32,647 nt of DNA from DATFWC01 sp045801465 (GCA_045801465.1 JBJMSU010000162.1:1-32647), one strand, 5' to 3'. Shown: positions 15,284 to 23,421, counted from the stretch's first letter. The notes: generated by a model not told the origin, from the sequence alone. Made by a program: numbers and translations.

Positions 15284-15832
15284 ATGGCCAAGGTGAAGAC
15301 ACCGCGCTGGGGCTGGGCGCTCACCGGATCCGGGCATTTCTTCAAGGAGTGCCTGGCGATGATCCGCGACCTCGACGAGGTCGACCTGTTCGTCAGCCGG
15401 GCCGCGGCCGAGGTCGTCCGCATGTACCGGCAGGAGTTCACGCTGCCGAAGTCGGCGCGCCTGTTCCGCGATACGACCGCCAGCGCCGCGCCGGTCGGCC
15501 TGTTCTACTACGGCGTCTATCACACGCTCGTGCTGGCGCCGGCGACCTCCAACACGGTCGCCAAGTGCGTCTACGGGATTTCCGACAACCTCGCCACCAA
15601 CGTGTTTGCCCAGGCCGGCAAATGCCGGGTGCAGGCCATCGTGTTCGCCTGCGATACCGCGCCCGAGCTGGAAACCGAAGCCCCCAAGGGCATGGTCAAG
15701 GTCTACCCCCGCCGCATCGATCTCGAGAATACCGAGCGGTTGAAATCCTTCGAGTCGACGGAAGTGGTCGAAACCCTCGCCGAGCTCGAGCAGGCGCTGG
15801 CAGGCCGCAAGCGCGAGCTCGCCCGGCCATGA
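15284..15832 (+). CDS. Flavoprotein, DmrX/archaeoflavoprotein (AfpA)-like; probable dihydromethanopterin reductase
   Basis: The 182-residue protein has the flavoprotein (HFCD-type) fold: ALTGSGHFFKECLAMIRDL at the N-terminus, LVLAPATSNTVAKCVYGISD near residue 82, and NVFAQAGKCRVQAIVFACD after it. The PATSNT segment is the FMN-binding turn. Homologues in methanogens (DmrB) and in some methylotrophic bacteria (DmrX) reduce dihydromethanopterin to H4MPT, the last step of carrier synthesis. Placement in an H4MPT operon supports that role, but a general archaeoflavoprotein role cannot be excluded. It starts 42 bases after the kinase gene and its stop overlaps the next start by four bases. Confidence 0.78.
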   Translation: MAKVKTPRWGWALTGSGHFFKECLAMIRDLDEVDLFVSRAAAEVVRMYRQEFTLPKSARLFRDTTASAAPVGLFYYGVYHTLVLAPATSNTVAKCVYGISDNLATNVFAQAGKCRVQAIVFACDTAPELETEAPKGMVKVYPRRIDLENTERLKSFESTEVVETLAELEQALAGRKRELARP

Positions 15833-17214
15833 CCGAGCGCATCCTGTTTCTCACCGGCCACCTGGCACGGCCGCGTCTGGAGAAGGTCCTGGCCGGCCTC
15901 GGCGCGACGGATTTCGAATGGTCGATCTTCGATGTCGGGGTGAAAGTCGCGGCGCTCATGACCGAGGCCATCATCGCGCGTCGGCTGCCGCGTCCGGTGA
16001 GCGCCGGCCGCGTCGTGGTGCCGGGTCGCTGCCGGGCCGATCTCGATCGCCTGGCGGCCGAGTTCGGCGTGCCGTTCGAGCGCGGTCCCGAAGAGCTCAA
16101 AGACCTGCCGGGCTATTTCGGCAAGGGCCGCGACCTCGACCTCTCCCGCCACGATATTCGCATCTTCGCCGAGATCGTCGATGCGTCGGCGCTGCCGATC
16201 GACGCCATCGTGGCGCGCGCGCATACGATGGCCGCGGCCGGGGCCGACGTGATCGACCTCGGCTGCCTGCCCGACACGCCGTTTCCGCATCTCGAGGAGG
16301 CGGTCCGCGAGCTCAAGGCTGCGGGCTTTCAGGTCAGCGTCGACTCGGCCGCGAGCGAAGAGCTGCAACGCGGCGGGCGCGCCGGCGCGAATTTCATCCT
16401 GAGCCTGACCGAGGCGAACCTCGACATCGCGGTCGAGACCGGCGCGCGGCCCATCCTCATCCCGGCCGAGCACGGCGATCTCGCCTCATTGTTGCGTGCC
16501 GCCGAAGCAGCCGACCGACGCGGTATCAGCGCCATCCTGGATGCGATCCTCGACCCGATCCATTTCGGTTTCACGGCCTCCCTCTCGCGTTATGCCGAGC
16601 TCCGCCGCCGCCTGCCGGAGGCCGAGATCCTGATGGGCACCGGCAACCTCACCGAGCTGACCGACGCCGACTCCGGCGGGGTCACGGCGGCGCTCCTCGG
16701 GATGTGCTCCGAGCTGCACATCGGCAACGTTCTCGTCGTCCAGGTCAGTCCGCACACGCGCCGCACCATCCAGGAGCACGACGCGGCGCGGCGCATGATG
16801 TTCGCGGCGCGCGAGGACCGCAGCATCCCTAAGGACTACGGCGGCGCTCTCCTGCAGCTGCATGATCGCAAGCCGTTCCCCGTGACGGCGGCGGAGATCG
16901 CCGAGCTGGCCGCGCAGGTCCGCGACGCCAATTTTCGCATCGAGACTGCCGAAGACGGCATTCACATCTACAATCGCGATGGTCACCACGTCGCGCCGGA
17001 CGCCTTCTCGCTGTTCCCGAAGCTCGGGCTTGCCGGCGATGCACCGCATGCGTTCTATCTCGGGGCCGAGTTGATGAAAGCGGAAATCGCCTGGCGCCTC
17101 GGCAAGCGCTACGCCCAGGACGAGCCGCTCGCCTGGGGCTGCGCGGTCGATCGGTCGGATGAGGACCTCACGCGGCTGCGCCAGGTCGGCCACACGCTGC
17201 GCGGCGTGGTGTAA
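15829..17214 (+). CDS. Dihydropteroate-synthase-like protein (DUF6513), H4MPT biosynthesis
   Basis: The 461-residue protein has an N-terminal domain (RILFLTGHLARPRLEKVLAG, then EWSIFDVGVKVAALMTEAII). A TIM-barrel part related to dihydropteroate synthase follows, with GADVIDLGCLPDTPFPHLEE near residue 140, VSVDSAASEELQRGGRAGAN near residue 165 and ILDPIHFGFTASLSRYAELR near residue 240. The C-terminal third includes HIGNVLVVQVSPHTRRTIQE and EDRSIPKDYGGALLQLHD. Related proteins in methanogens and methylotrophs are known as dihydropteroate-synthase-related and are linked to the pterin-aryl coupling stage of H4MPT synthesis; the exact reaction is not settled. The start overlaps the flavoprotein stop (ATGA). 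The length is normal for the family. Confidence 0.82.
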   Translation: MTERILFLTGHLARPRLEKVLAGLGATDFEWSIFDVGVKVAALMTEAIIARRLPRPVSAGRVVVPGRCRADLDRLAAEFGVPFERGPEELKDLPGYFGKGRDLDLSRHDIRIFAEIVDASALPIDAIVARAHTMAAAGADVIDLGCLPDTPFPHLEEAVRELKAAGFQVSVDSAASEELQRGGRAGANFILSLTEANLDIAVETGARPILIPAEHGDLASLLRAAEAADRRGISAILDAILDPIHFGFTASLSRYAELRRRLPEAEILMGTGNLTELTDADSGGVTAALLGMCSELHIGNVLVVQVSPHTRRTIQEHDAARRMMFAAREDRSIPKDYGGALLQLHDRKPFPVTAAEIAELAAQVRDANFRIETAEDGIHIYNRDGHHVAPDAFSLFPKLGLAGDAPHAFYLGAELMKAEIAWRLGKRYAQDEPLAWGCAVDRSDEDLTRLRQVGHTLRGVV

Positions 17215-17822
17215 TGCCGATGATCCGCGAGACGATCGTGACGACGGCTGACGGCAGCGGCCGTGTTCACATCGCGCCGCTCGGCATCATTGCCGATGGC
17301 GACGATTGGATCCTGGCGCCGTTCCGTCCGTCGACCACGCTCGACAACCTGCGCGCCGTGCCGTTCGCGGTCGCGAACTTCACGGATGACGTGCGCATCT
17401 TCGCCGGCTGTCTGACCGGCCGCTCCGAGTGGCCGACCGCTGCCTCGGTCCACGTGCCGGTGCCGCGGCTCGCCGACGCCCTGGCGCATGCCGAATTGAG
17501 CGTAGCGCGTGTGACTGAAGACGATGCGCGGCCGCGCTTTCACTGCCGGGTCGTGCATCGTGCATCGCACGCCCCGTTCGCGGGCTTCAATCGTGCCCAG
17601 GCGGCCGTGGTGGAAGCCGCCATCCTGGTCAGCCGGCTGCACCTGCTGCCGCGCGAAAAGGTGGAGGGCGAAATCGCCTACCTTGCCATCGCGGTAGGAA
17701 AGACCGCCGGACCCGCCGAGCAGGAGGCGTGGAATTGGCTGCTGGAGAAGATCCGGACCACCTACGGTCCTGAAAAAGAAAGCACCGCTGCCACACGGAC
17801 AGGCGGTGCACGGACGCAATAA
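17214..17822 (+). CDS. DUF447-family protein, H4MPT operon
   Basis: The 202-residue protein begins IRETIVTTADGSGRVHIAPL, typical of DUF447, and continues with DGDDWILAPFRPSTTLDNL, VANFTDDVRIFAGCL and AAVVEAAILVSRLHLLPREK. The fold is a flavin-reductase-like split barrel, so it may bind FMN. DUF447 genes recur in archaea and in H4MPT-using bacteria, next to genes for this carrier, but no reaction has been shown to my knowledge. The ATG shares one base with the preceding TAA. An ATG two codons later is possible. The last 15 residues (PEKESTAATRTGGARTQ) look unstructured. It is the last gene of the operon. Confidence 0.8.
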   Translation: MPMIRETIVTTADGSGRVHIAPLGIIADGDDWILAPFRPSTTLDNLRAVPFAVANFTDDVRIFAGCLTGRSEWPTAASVHVPVPRLADALAHAELSVARVTEDDARPRFHCRVVHRASHAPFAGFNRAQAAVVEAAILVSRLHLLPREKVEGEIAYLAIAVGKTAGPAEQEAWNWLLEKIRTTYGPEKESTAATRTGGARTQ

Positions 17823-17825
17823 GCA

Positions 17826-17847
17826 GCCCCGCCGGAAGCGGCGGGGC
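17826..17847. terminator. GC-rich hairpin between the convergent DUF447 and pqqA genes
   Basis: GCCCCGCC (17826-17833) and GGCGGGGC (17840-17847) form a perfect 8-bp stem with a six-base loop. It starts four bases after the DUF447 stop. On the minus strand it is followed by TGCTTTATTG, so it could end pqqA transcripts. On the plus strand the tail is AAAGC, which is less convincing. Confidence 0.5.
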
Positions 17848-17873
17848 AAAGCTGGCAAAGGCAACTCAGGCGA

Positions 17874-17892
17874 AGCGCTGTCGGACAGCGCT
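17874..17892. terminator. Perfect inverted repeat downstream of pqqA
   Basis: AGCGCTGTC and GACAGCGCT flank a single G, giving a near-uninterrupted 19-base dyad 29 bases beyond the pqqA stop. It could fold into a short hairpin protecting the 3' end of pqqA mRNA, or act as a protein-binding dyad. There is no T-run beside it. Confidence 0.4.
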
Positions 17893-17921
17893 CAACCGTC
17901 AACAGGCAAGAAGCTTACGGA

Positions 17922-17999
17922 TCAGAATTCCGCCGGCAGGTACCCGTTGATCTCGAGGCCGATGCAGATCTCGACGAGTGTCGGAGTCGTCCAGGCCAT
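17922..17999 (-). CDS. pqqA: PqqA, precursor peptide of pyrroloquinoline quinone
   Basis: This 25-codon gene encodes a peptide starting MAWTTPTLVEIC and ending INGYLPAEF. It contains the conserved E16-x3-Y20 pair (EINGY) that PqqE and PqqD-assisted chemistry crosslinks to build PQQ, the cofactor of XoxF. GAGGAAA lies five bases before the ATG. The size and the TLVEICIGLEINGY core fit alphaproteobacterial PqqA peptides. None of pqqB, pqqC, pqqD or pqqE is in the window, so this copy stands alone. A near-consensus promoter lies directly upstream and two hairpins downstream, giving a compact monocistronic unit. A longer in-frame reading from 18149 is not supported. Confidence 0.93.
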   Translation of the reverse strand: MAWTTPTLVEICIGLEINGYLPAEF

Positions 18000-18032
18000 G
18001 GGATTTCCTCGTTGTTCTAGATAGACAGGGGA

Positions 18033-18060
18033 ATTATAGGCGGCGTACGCCGCATTGCAA
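18033..18060 (-). promoter_or_regulatory. pqqA promoter with a palindrome between the -35 and -10 boxes
   Basis: Read on the minus strand: TTGCAA (-35, 18060-18055), a 16-base spacer and a perfect TATAAT (-10, 18038-18033). The start site should fall near 18026, giving a leader of about 25 bases that includes the GAGGAAA site. The spacer holds a perfect 14-bp palindrome, GCGGCGTACGCCGC (18040-18053), placed where a bound repressor or a DNA-twisting activator would act directly on polymerase. Confidence 0.75.
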
Positions 18061-18151
18061 CGGCCTTCCGGACATTTTTCCGACCTGGGTCTGTTTGTCG
18101 CGCGGGCCTGTGGTTTATCATCGGAGCATTTCTCGAGCTCTGCCTTCACCC

Positions 18152-19045
18152 ATGCCTGAACGTCTTCCGATCGGCCTCATTGGCATCGGCCTGATGGGCC
18201 AGGCTTTCGCCGAGCGGCTCATCGCGGCGGGGTTTGCCGTGCTCGGCTACGACGTCGATCCCGACAAGGGCACCTGGCTGGCGGCGCGTGGCGGCGCCGT
18301 CGCCGCCTCCATTGCCGGGGTCGCGCGTGGAGCCGATCCAATCCTCATCGCGGTGTTCTCCACCGACCAGGTCGAGGAGGTCGTGGACAGGCACTTGGTA
18401 CCCGCGCTCGCTCCGGATTCCCGCCGGGTTCTGCTTTGCACCAGCACCTGCGACCCCGATACCGTGGCGGCGCTGGGCCAGCGCGCGGCCGCGCACGGCC
18501 TGGCATTCCTCGAGATTCCGGTTTCGGGAACGAGCGAGCAGGTGCGCCGCCACGAAGGCGTCGCCCTGATCGGCGGCGAGCAGGCGGTCGCGGCCGAGAT
18601 TGCCCCGGTGCTCGACGCCCTGTTTGCCTCCCGCTTCCATATCGGGCGGCTTGGCGACGGCAGCCGCGCCAAGCTCGCCGTCAATCTCATCCTCGGGCTC
18701 AACCGCCTGGCGCTGGCCGAAGGCCTCGTCTTCGCGGAGCGGCTCGGGCTCGATCCGGCGGCCTTCCTCGATGTCGCGCGCGGCTCGGCCGCCTATTCGC
18801 AGGTCATGGACACCAAGGGGCGCAAGATGGTGCGCGGCGATTTTTCCCCGGAAGGACGCGTGCGCCAGACCCTCAAGGATGTCCATTTGATGCTCGAGCA
18901 GGCGCGGGCCCGCGGCCAGCGTCTGCCGCTGCTCGAGGTGCATGAAGACGTGCTGGCAGCGTGCGTCCGTCAAGGCGAGCAGGATCTGGACAACAGCCGC
19001 GTGCTCGAAGAGATCAGGCGGCGGAGGTGGACGCCGGACGGCTGA
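18152..19045 (+). CDS. NAD(P)-dependent beta-hydroxyacid dehydrogenase family protein
   Basis: The 297-residue protein belongs to the 3-hydroxyisobutyrate dehydrogenase/tartronate semialdehyde reductase family. The N-terminal Rossmann motif is GLIGIGLMGQAFAERL, and the substrate signature is seen in FLEIPVSGTSEQVRRHEG (residues about 117-135). The catalytic lysine lies in GDGSRAKLAVNLILGLNRLA (near residue 172). The C-terminal all-helical domain includes RQTLKDVHLMLEQARARGQR, with the KD pair typical of the family. The substrate cannot be told. It diverges from pqqA; the 152-base gap holds the pqqA promoter and a weak TTGTCG-N15-TATCAT on this strand. A C1 or glyoxylate-related role is possible but unproven. 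Confidence 0.85.
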   Translation: MPERLPIGLIGIGLMGQAFAERLIAAGFAVLGYDVDPDKGTWLAARGGAVAASIAGVARGADPILIAVFSTDQVEEVVDRHLVPALAPDSRRVLLCTSTCDPDTVAALGQRAAAHGLAFLEIPVSGTSEQVRRHEGVALIGGEQAVAAEIAPVLDALFASRFHIGRLGDGSRAKLAVNLILGLNRLALAEGLVFAERLGLDPAAFLDVARGSAAYSQVMDTKGRKMVRGDFSPEGRVRQTLKDVHLMLEQARARGQRLPLLEVHEDVLAACVRQGEQDLDNSRVLEEIRRRRWTPDG

Positions 19046-19107
19046 CTGGTGCAACCATCCACGGTCGACGTTACCGCGGCGCCAGCACGCTCGCGACGAT
19101 GCATTGA

Positions 19108-19857
19108 TTAAATGAGCCCGAACGCGCGGAGGAGCTGAAACGCCGAGAGCGCCACGATCAGCACGCCCACCGCGATCATCAAGGCACGGGCCGGCAGGTG
19201 CTTGACGGCCCAGCCGCCGAACGGCGCCGCCAGCACGCCGCCGAGCACGAGCGGCACGAGGTGTTCGAGCGGCGAGGCGCCGAGTTCGGCAAAGAACGTG
19301 GTGGCCGCCGCGACGGTGACGAAGAACTCCGTGGTGTTGACCGATCCCACCGTTTGGCGCGGTGCATGCCCCGAGCCGATCAGGGTCGAGGTCGTCATCG
19401 GCCCCCAGCCGCCCCCGCCGCTGGCGTCGAGAAATCCTGACAAAAATCCGAGTGGCGCCGTCCAACCGGCGGGCTTCCGCGGCGGCGCCGCGATCCGCAT
19501 CGATTTCCACAGAATGTAGAATCCCATGAGCAGCAGATAGGCGTAGACCAATCTCCGTCCGGCGGCGATTTCGATGTTCGACAGGAGCCACGCACCCAGA
19601 ATGGCGCCCAGCACGCCCGTCACGCCGAGGCGCGCCACCAGCCGCCAATCCACGTTGCGGTGACAGATGTGCGAAGCCGCCGAGGCGCCCGTGGTGAAGA
19701 TCTCGGCGGTATGGACCAATGCGCTTGCATGTGCCGGCGGCAGGCCCAGCGTCAGCAACGCGGTGTTGGCGAGCACGCCATATGCCATGCCAAGCGCACC
19801 GTCGACCAATTGCGCCATAAAGCCGATCGCAATGAGCAGCAAGAACTCGGTCGTCAC
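19108..19857 (-). CDS. TauE/SafE-family membrane permease
   Basis: The 249-residue membrane protein has about eight hydrophobic segments and the two TauE/SafE family signatures. The first, LIAIGFMAQLVDGALGMAYG near the N-terminus, is followed by LTLGLPPAHASALVHTAEIF. The second half repeats the pattern: FLSGFLDASGGGGWGPMTTS, then TLIGSGHAPRQTVGSVNTTE. Members export or import sulfite, sulfonates, taurine-derived compounds or other organic anions. The ligand here is unknown. It shows no close partner gene; the nearest same-strand gene is far away. The ATG at 19857 gives a normal first membrane helix. Confidence 0.88.
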   Translation of the reverse strand: MTTEFLLLIAIGFMAQLVDGALGMAYGVLANTALLTLGLPPAHASALVHTAEIFTTGASAASHICHRNVDWRLVARLGVTGVLGAILGAWLLSNIEIAAGRRLVYAYLLLMGFYILWKSMRIAAPPRKPAGWTAPLGFLSGFLDASGGGGWGPMTTSTLIGSGHAPRQTVGSVNTTEFFVTVAAATTFFAELGASPLEHLVPLVLGGVLAAPFGGWAVKHLPARALMIAVGVLIVALSAFQLLRAFGLI

Positions 19858-20064
19858 CGAATTGCCTCTCCGTCGATGTTCTGCAACGGTATAGTCAAGA
19901 CACTCGCGCGCCGCACGCGCTAACGGCTAGATATCGTTTTCATGGCGGGCCATGCGCTTGGCCACGCCATCCGCCCTGGCTCCTATGGGTGGCTGTGACC
20001 GGGTGGTGGGACATTGCGCAAGGTCATGCGAGAACACGCTCACGCAGGATCGAGGAATTAGACG

Positions 20065-22545
20065 GTGAGCGAGCACTTCGGACCCGCCAAGACCGACAAT
20101 ATGTCTCGCGTCGCTGAAGTCGAAGCGTGGAAGCGGGTGTTCCGAGGAAACCTCTTCTCCGTCCTCGGTCGCTTCCCGGCGACCGCTACCGTGAACGACA
20201 AATATCTCGCCCTCGCCTATAGCGTGCGCGACCGCCTGCTCGAGCACTGGGCCGCGACGTCGGAGACGTACTACCGGAAAAGAGTGCGCACGGTCTGCTA
20301 TCTCTCCGCCGAGTTCCTGCTCGGCCCGCATCTCGGCAACAACCTCGTCAATCTCGGAAGCTTCGACACCGCCAAGCAGGCGATGGAGGAGCTCGGTCTC
20401 GATTTCGCGCAGCTCCTCGAGCAGGAAGAAGAGCCCGGGCTCGGCAACGGCGGCCTGGGAAGGCTCGCGGCCTGCTACCTCGATTCGCTCGCGACGCTGC
20501 AAATCCCGTCGATCGGCTACGGCATCCGCTACGAGTTCGGGATCTTCGACCAGCAGATCCGCGACGGCTGGCAAGTGGAGATGACGGACAAGTGGCTTCG
20601 CCTCGGCAATCCGTGGGAAATCCCGCGCCCCGAGATCGCCTTCAATGTCGGTTTCGGCGGCCGCACGGAGCCGTACACCGACGCAAACGGCCGCTATCGC
20701 GTCCGCTGGACTCCTGGGCGCGTCGTCAGAGGCGTCGCCCACGATACCCCGATCCTCGGCTATCGCGTCAACACGGCGAACCTGCTGCGCCTGTGGAGCG
20801 CGGAGGCGGTCAACTCGTTCAATTTCGAGGCGTTCAACGTCGGCGACTACTACGGCGCGGTCGAGGAGAAAGTCGCCTCTGAGACGATCAGCAAGGTGCT
20901 GTATCCCAATGACACGGCTCTCCCCGGCAAGCAGCTCCGGCTCGAGCAGCAGTACTTCTTCGTCGCCTGCGCGCTGCAGGACATGATCCGCATCCACCGG
21001 CAGACGGCGCCTGACCTTTCCGGTTTTCACGAGAAGTATGCGGTTCAGCTCAACGACACGCACCCCGCACTGGCCGTTCCCGAGCTCGTGCGCATCCTCG
21101 TCGATGAGCAGGGCATGGACTGGGAACCGGCGTGGGACATCACGCGAAAGACGTTTGCGTACACGAACCATACGCTGCTTCCCGAGGCGCTGGAGAAATG
21201 GTCGGTCGGCCTGTTCGGAAGCGTGCTGCCGCGGCACCTCGAGATCGTCTACGAGATCAATCGCAGATTTCTCGCCGGGATCAGCTCGAGATGTGCGGGC
21301 GACGATGATCGTTTGCGCAGGCTCTCGCTGATCGACGAGGCGGGCGAGCGGTCGGTGCGCATGGCGCATCTTGCCTGCGTCGGCAGCCACGCGATCAACG
21401 GCGTCGCCGCGCTGCACAGCGGGCTGCTCCGACGCGACGTGCTGCGGGATTTCGATGCGTTGTGGCCGGAAAAATTCCGCAACGTGACGAACGGCGTCAC
21501 GCCGCGGCGGTTCATCATGCTGATCAACCCCGGGCTGACGAAACTTTTGACCGAGGCGATCGGGGATGCCTGGACGCGCGACCTCGAGTGGCTGCGCGCG
21601 CTCGCGCCGATGGCGGACGACGCGGCCTTCCGCCAGGAGTGGCGAGGCGTCAAACGCCGCAACAGGGAAGCACTCGCGGCGGAGATCGAACGGAAGACGG
21701 GCGTCATCCCCGATCCCGAGAGCCTGTTCGACGTCCAGGCCAAGCGCATCCACGAATACAAGCGGCAGCACCTGAACCTCTTGCACGTCGTCACGCTCTA
21801 TCATCGCCTGAAGCGCCGCGCCGGGTTCGATCCGCCGCCGCGCACGGTCGTCTTCGCCGGCAAGGCCGCGCCCGGCTACATGATGGCCAAGCGGATCATC
21901 AAGCTGATCCACGCGGTGGCGGACGTCGTCAACAATGACCGCGAGACTGCCGGTCGGCTGCGCGTCGTCTTCGTGCCCGACTACAACGTCAAGCACAGCC
22001 AGCGCATCTTCCCCGGGGCGGACCTCTCCGAGCAGATCTCGACCGCCGGCAAGGAGGCGTCGGGCACCGGTAACATGAAGTTCGCCATGAACGGCGCGCT
22101 GACAATCGGCACGCTCGACGGCGCCAATATCGAGATCCGCGAGGCGGTCGGGGCGGAAAATTTCTTCCTGTTCGGCATGACCGTGCAGGACGTGCAGCAT
22201 CGGCTCGCCCAAGGCTATCGGCCATTCGACTTTTACCGGTCGGACGAAGAGCTGCGGGCGGCGATCGACGCCATTGCCGACGGGGCGTTCTCCAGCGGCG
22301 ACCGCGAGCTGTTCAAGCCGATCGTCGAGAACCTGCTCGGGTCCGATCCGTACATGGTGCTGGCGGACTACCGCTCCTACGTCGACTGCCAGGACGAGGT
22401 TGCCCGTGCCTGGCGCGATCCCGAGCGCTGGACGCGCGCCGCGATCCGCAACGTGGCCTACATGGGTCCCTTCTCCTCGGATCGCTCGATCCGCGACTAC
22501 TGCCGCGACATCTGGCACGTCGAGCCGGTGCCCATCGCGGATTAG
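20065..22545 (+). CDS. glgP: Glycogen/starch/alpha-glucan phosphorylase
   Basis: The 826-residue cytoplasmic enzyme releases glucose 1-phosphate from alpha-1,4-glucans. It carries the PLP-lysine motif EASGTGNMKFAMNGALTIGT near residue 670. Other hallmark blocks are EFLLGPHLGNNLVNLG, GNGGLGRLAACYLDSLATL, QLNDTHPALAVPELVRIL, AYTNHTLLPEALEKW and DVQAKRIHEYKRQHLNLLHV. The length is the normal bacterial size and no active-site block is missing. The start is GTG, preceded by GAGGA about nine bases upstream. No other glycogen gene (glgA, glgB, glgC, glgX) is in the window. The gene stands alone between oppositely oriented neighbours. Confidence 0.95.
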   Translation: MSEHFGPAKTDNMSRVAEVEAWKRVFRGNLFSVLGRFPATATVNDKYLALAYSVRDRLLEHWAATSETYYRKRVRTVCYLSAEFLLGPHLGNNLVNLGSFDTAKQAMEELGLDFAQLLEQEEEPGLGNGGLGRLAACYLDSLATLQIPSIGYGIRYEFGIFDQQIRDGWQVEMTDKWLRLGNPWEIPRPEIAFNVGFGGRTEPYTDANGRYRVRWTPGRVVRGVAHDTPILGYRVNTANLLRLWSAEAVNSFNFEAFNVGDYYGAVEEKVASETISKVLYPNDTALPGKQLRLEQQYFFVACALQDMIRIHRQTAPDLSGFHEKYAVQLNDTHPALAVPELVRILVDEQGMDWEPAWDITRKTFAYTNHTLLPEALEKWSVGLFGSVLPRHLEIVYEINRRFLAGISSRCAGDDDRLRRLSLIDEAGERSVRMAHLACVGSHAINGVAALHSGLLRRDVLRDFDALWPEKFRNVTNGVTPRRFIMLINPGLTKLLTEAIGDAWTRDLEWLRALAPMADDAAFRQEWRGVKRRNREALAAEIERKTGVIPDPESLFDVQAKRIHEYKRQHLNLLHVVTLYHRLKRRAGFDPPPRTVVFAGKAAPGYMMAKRIIKLIHAVADVVNNDRETAGRLRVVFVPDYNVKHSQRIFPGADLSEQISTAGKEASGTGNMKFAMNGALTIGTLDGANIEIREAVGAENFFLFGMTVQDVQHRLAQGYRPFDFYRSDEELRAAIDAIADGAFSSGDRELFKPIVENLLGSDPYMVLADYRSYVDCQDEVARAWRDPERWTRAAIRNVAYMGPFSSDRSIRDYCRDIWHVEPVPIAD

Positions 22546-22549
22546 CGCC

Positions 22550-23308
22550 TTACAACGCCAAGCCCTTAGTCTTATAGACCATCATCGCTTCAGGCGCGGT
22601 GAGATGACGAATGAGCGCCTTCGCAGGCTCCGGCTGCTTGGCGTCGGCGGCAATGCCGGCCGAATAGGTGGTGATCTGCTGCAGTTCGGCGGGCAGCATG
22701 CCGATCACCTCGACGTCAGGATTCGACATCAGCTCGGAGACCTGCTGCAAGCCGATCTCGGCCTCGCCGCTCGACACCAGCACGCTGACGCGGCCGTTGG
22801 GGCCGCCGGCCGCGAGCTTGACCTTGGGCGTCACCTCGGCAGCGATGCCGAGCTTCTCGAACACTTTCATCACGTGCGCCGCTGTGATCCCGCCGCCGGC
22901 CGGCGCGGTATGGCCGATGGATTTCGCGGCGAGCAACGCGCGCTGGAGCGCCTCGGGCGAGGACACGTCGGGCTTGGGCGCCCCCTTGCGCACGGCGATG
23001 GCGATGCCGGTGCGCGCGACATCGGTGCGGCCGGGGAGGACTTTGCCTTGCCGGATGAGCTCGTCGAGCGCGCCGCCGTCGATCATGATCAGGTCGGCCG
23101 GCTCGCCGCCAATGAACCGGCGGGCGACGCCGCCGGACGGGCCATAGCTCACGCGAACGTTATGTCGGTTGGCGCGCTCGAACGGCGGCACGAGCTCGTC
23201 GACCGCCGCCTTCATGGCGGTGGTGACCAGCGCATCGATCTCCACCGCCGGCGCCGAGCCGGTTGCAGCGAGCAGCGCGGCTGCGGCCGCGATCGCGACA
23301 TTACGCAT
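22550..23308 (-). CDS. Orphan extracellular solute-binding protein, ModA-like
   Basis: The 252-residue protein has a signal peptide (MRNVAIAAAAALLAATGSAPA) and a periplasmic binding fold of the ModA/SBP_bac_11 type. It reads EIDALVTTAMKAAVDELVPP, then RVSYGPSGGVARRFIGGEPA and DLIMIDGGALDELIRQGKVL. GEAEIGLQQVSELMSNPDVE and a C-terminal AKALIRHLTAPEAMMVYKTK follow, the last typical of molybdate-type binders. No permease or ATPase gene adjoins it, so it is an orphan; such orphans are common in this family and their ligands are mostly unknown. It ends four bases from the convergent glgP stop. Confidence 0.82.
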   Translation of the reverse strand: MRNVAIAAAAALLAATGSAPAVEIDALVTTAMKAAVDELVPPFERANRHNVRVSYGPSGGVARRFIGGEPADLIMIDGGALDELIRQGKVLPGRTDVARTGIAIAVRKGAPKPDVSSPEALQRALLAAKSIGHTAPAGGGITAAHVMKVFEKLGIAAEVTPKVKLAAGGPNGRVSVLVSSGEAEIGLQQVSELMSNPDVEVIGMLPAELQQITTYSAGIAADAKQPEPAKALIRHLTAPEAMMVYKTKGLAL

Positions 23309-23421
23309 CGAATCCCTCCCATCATGGAGCCCAAGGTCCCATCGCAGGGTAGCGAACTGGGAAGCGTCAGTCAGGGGCTGTTGAGCACCCGTGCGAACAG
23401 GAGGGCTATGCGGCGGCCTCG

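Noticed and set aside
17922..18149. Reading pqqA as a 75-residue protein from the far upstream start
   Set aside because: The extra part covers the promoter and ribosome binding site, and the last 25 residues alone match the PqqA family.
19927..22518. Open frame of 863 codons on the minus strand opposite glgP
   Set aside because: It is a shadow of the glycogen phosphorylase gene; the plus-strand protein has all family motifs and the minus one has none.
20065..22545. Horizontal transfer of glgP
   Set aside because: The gene is isolated and flanked by opposite-strand genes, but its composition resembles the surroundings and no mobile element marks are present.
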